In this document: positions 61,613 through 64,000 of the stretch, one piece after another
Numbering within the stretch: position 1 is the first letter of the stretch
Layout: each line of letters opens with the position of its first letter
Assembly (NCBI GenBank): GCA_009760855.2
Contig: WPIO01000084.1
Span: 1,453,001 to 1,517,000 of the forward strand
Direction of reading: 5' to 3'
Length of the DNA: 64,000 nucleotides
Source: Cristatella mucedo
Lineage: Eukaryota > Bryozoa > Phylactolaemata > Cristatellidae
Notes under the pieces: model-generated
The model's input: the letters and a program-made list of their open reading frames with translations, nothing else
Told to the model about the DNA's origin: nothing
Databases searched by the model: none
Made by a program: the position numbers and the translations under genes

Positions 61613-62640
61613 TAATAATATTACATTTATATAGCGCCCTCAGAAAACTGAATCTCTTTATAGGCACTTTACAGATGCTGCATAGAAAGCATTACCAAAT
61701 AGTTGGTGGTGGTAGCGTCCGAAAACAGCTGGAAAAGTGTGAGCAGAGTATCCCTAGTCTAAGCCCAAGCCCAAACTTTAGTAGCAATGTTATGTGTAGC
61801 TGAAAATAGGCAGACTTGACTGTGGAGCTGATGTGGTTGTCAAATGAAAGGTCACTGTGGAACAGGACACCTACATTTCGTGCAGATGCAAGAGGTGATA
61901 TGCTGACAGAGCCGATTTTGAGAGCCAATCTTTCACATTTCTGAATCACACTTGGTTTGCCCATAATTACTAAATTGACTTTATCGTCATTCAATTTAAC
62001 AAAGTGTGCTGCCTTTCATGTGCGGATCTCAGAAATACATGCAGCACGAGAGTTGAGAGAATTCGGCATCTTGGAGGGCTTGGAGGGATCAAAGAAAAGG
62101 CACGACTGAGGGTCATCAGTATGGAGGTGAAAGCCTAGATTGTGCCTGGCAGTCATATCGGCAAGAGGGAGAGTATAAACCGTAAAAATAAACGGACCAA
62201 GCACAGAGCCCTGAGGTACACCGTACTTCAGTGATTCCTCGGAGGATCTTTGTCAGTTCACATCAATGCTATGGAGTCTCCCACTGAGATAGGACACGGA
62301 CCATTGTAGTGCTGTGCCAGTGACGCCCAGGTGAGATGAGAGGCGCTCGAGAAAGATTTGGTGATCAACAGTAGCATCAGAAGCTGCCGAAAGATCAAGC
62401 AAAATGAGCAGAAAGACTACCTAAGTCTGCATTCTTCAGAAGGTCGTTATACACTCTAAGCAATGCTGACTCGGTGAAGTGATTAGCTCTAAAATCAGGC
62501 CGAAACTTCCTAGCAAGGTTTGAAGTTTCAATATAAGAGCAGCTGATCTCCCACAACTTGTTCCAGTGTCTTTGAAGAAACGGTAGAAGGGAGACTGGGC
62601 GAGAGTTGCTCAAATTCTACTGGTATAGTGTTGTTTTCCT
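61613..62640 (-). mobile_element. LINE family K, copy 1 of the pile, with RT domain remnant
   Basis: On the minus strand in order: SRPVSLLPFLQRHWNKLWE and FRANHFTESALLRVYNDLL (62613-62400), a [20 protein letters not shown] block (one inserted codon against LDLSAAFDTVDH), YGVPQGSVLGPFIFTVYTLP, FHLHTDDPQ where active enzymes have YADDTQ, and SARNVGVLFHSDLSFDNHIS. In-frame stops and the altered active site show it is dead. The clade is CR1/L2-like. It is 5'-truncated near 62640 and the TAATAATATTACATTTAT tail is at 61613. Confidence 0.85.
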
Positions 62641-63886
62641 GAGTTGGGTGGTGGGGGAACTACGTCCTTTTGATGACAGAACAGAGGCGGAGTTTTGCAG
62701 CAGCCGCAGACGATTAAAGGATCAGTATTTTCAGGAGTGGTGCTTAAACATACAGCGTGGAGCATGAAAGCAACAGCGAGCAAATGACAGCAAATGGAGC
62801 TTACTTTATACTGTGAATATGGCGAAGCTTTTATTCTTTGACGGGTTCTTGGCACGGTCTCCCCAAGATGGCTGCTCTGCCTTCTGTTCCACGTCCACAA
62901 CGGACGAGTTCCCCAAATGCTGTGGATTCTTAGGCACACGCAAGCTGCTGCTTAACATGGGTTCTACGCATTTGACTAACCGACTTATTCACCGACTTGG
63001 CATTACAAAAATAAAAGGCAAAAACCACCTGCTCCTCAGAGCATTTGCCCTGTCCGTGTATACTGTTCTTTCTTCACGTGTTCATGTTTAAAGGCTATTA
63101 TCACGGATTAGTTTACATGCTTTTTTCGGCTGACGTGAAGTGCTTTGAAAGCGACTTAGTTATCTTAGGGTGCCATAGATTTTATGATCGTTCTTACTAT
63201 TAAAGCTGCAATCTGTACTTGAGGTTTTATCAGAGCCATACAAATCCTGCTTAAGGTTTTGACACGCATGTATTTTCACATTCTTATATTCATCCTGGGT
63301 GGGACTCACAGAGTATCCTCTGCACCCGTGGTTAGGCTAGCAAGCTTCTGATACTACTCCTGCGACTGTTGCTACGATGTTAGCCCATACGGTACTTTAC
63401 GAACGGCATGAAATGGCAGCTGCTTCGAGCTTAAAGAGGTTGGGTGGCTGCATGAAATAAACTGGGTAGCACAAAGCACCAAAGCTAATGGCCAACTCTT
63501 CGCCGGCCTTTCTAATGATTCGCCGAGGCAGCTATTTTCTTCTTCTTCACACCGTAGACAGCGAGCAATATTTGCAATCGCCTTTTGCATTGGATGCTAT
63601 GTAGCGCAGTGATTGTCATTGGGTGCTATGCAGCTCAGTGATTATCGTTGCACATTGGATGTACTACCGTTTGAAGTTCACTCTTCCAGTCAATCGCAGC
63701 CCAGCCCGGTTCTTCTATACTATGATCCTCACCCCGAATGGTATCGTTAAAACGCTGTCTCGCATCCTGACGGATACGATACAGCCTGACAAGTAGGGTA
63801 GCGACGGCCAAAAACGGGGCGAACGCCGCTTCGCCGCTGAGAGAAAAGAATTTGAGAGCAGCAAAGAGAAGAGCGAAAAGCTCCAT
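62641..63886. other. No gene recognised
   Basis: Unique-looking sequence. A minus-strand open frame (63635-63886) begins next to the CTG run; see rejected items. Confidence 0.45.

Positions 63887-64000
<114 letters not shown>

Noticed and set aside
63635-63886. Minus-strand frame starting at an ATG beside the CTG run, with a hydrophobic N-terminus
   Set aside because: No recognised domain, and the open extension into the repeat is forced by AGC codons. The sequence beyond the window is needed.

Overview
This is a stretch of nuclear DNA from an animal, most likely a marine invertebrate bilaterian. It contains introns with GT-AG borders, one clear metazoan gene, dense dinucleotide microsatellites, tRNA-derived SINEs and 5'-truncated non-LTR retrotransposons. 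There are no prokaryotic features. The sequence does not let me name the phylum or species.

The only gene I can support is the 3' half of a DAAM-type formin (Dishevelled-associated activator of morphogenesis) on the + strand. Nine coding exons (9283-9432, 10642-10782, 13953-14148, 16519-16733, 19276-19337, 23585-23780, 27023-27193, 28958-29051, 34587-34834) join in frame into 1473 nt, which is 490 residues plus a stop. They cover the FH2 actin-nucleating domain from just after the lasso, the C-terminal coiled segment and the DAD autoinhibitory motif. The GBD/DID, coiled-coil, FH1 and lasso exons are not visible and presumably lie upstream of the window. The first canonical AATAAA after the stop is at 36438. 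GC3 jumps from about 40% in exon 5 to about 88% in exon 6.

Region by region: 1-9282 is upstream intron full of LINE and SINE remnants and one well-preserved hAT-type MITE (4387-4792) with an 8-bp target duplication. 9283-36460 is the formin, with SINE clusters and two very large CT tracts in introns 5 and 6, the second lying right against exon 7. 36460-58600 has no recognisable gene. It holds scattered repeats, several CpG-rich segments (about 43.4-44.3, 45.6-46.1 and 48.1-49.7 kb) and a two-copy dispersed repeat that I do not recognise (41699 and 52072). 58636-62640 is a head-to-tail pile of 3' ends of one CR1/L2-like LINE. The window ends in a (CTG)n run.

The repeats are related to each other. 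One tRNA-type SINE family (A) ends in the same 3' module as one LINE family (K): a GCGCC...GGCGC stem enclosing AGAGA...TCTCT, then ATT/TAA repeats. This is the arrangement expected of a SINE mobilised by its partner LINE. Several short, perfect or near-perfect palindromes (14-20 bp arms) are scattered through the window and are not explained by the repeat families, except one that sits at the 5' junction of a LINE.
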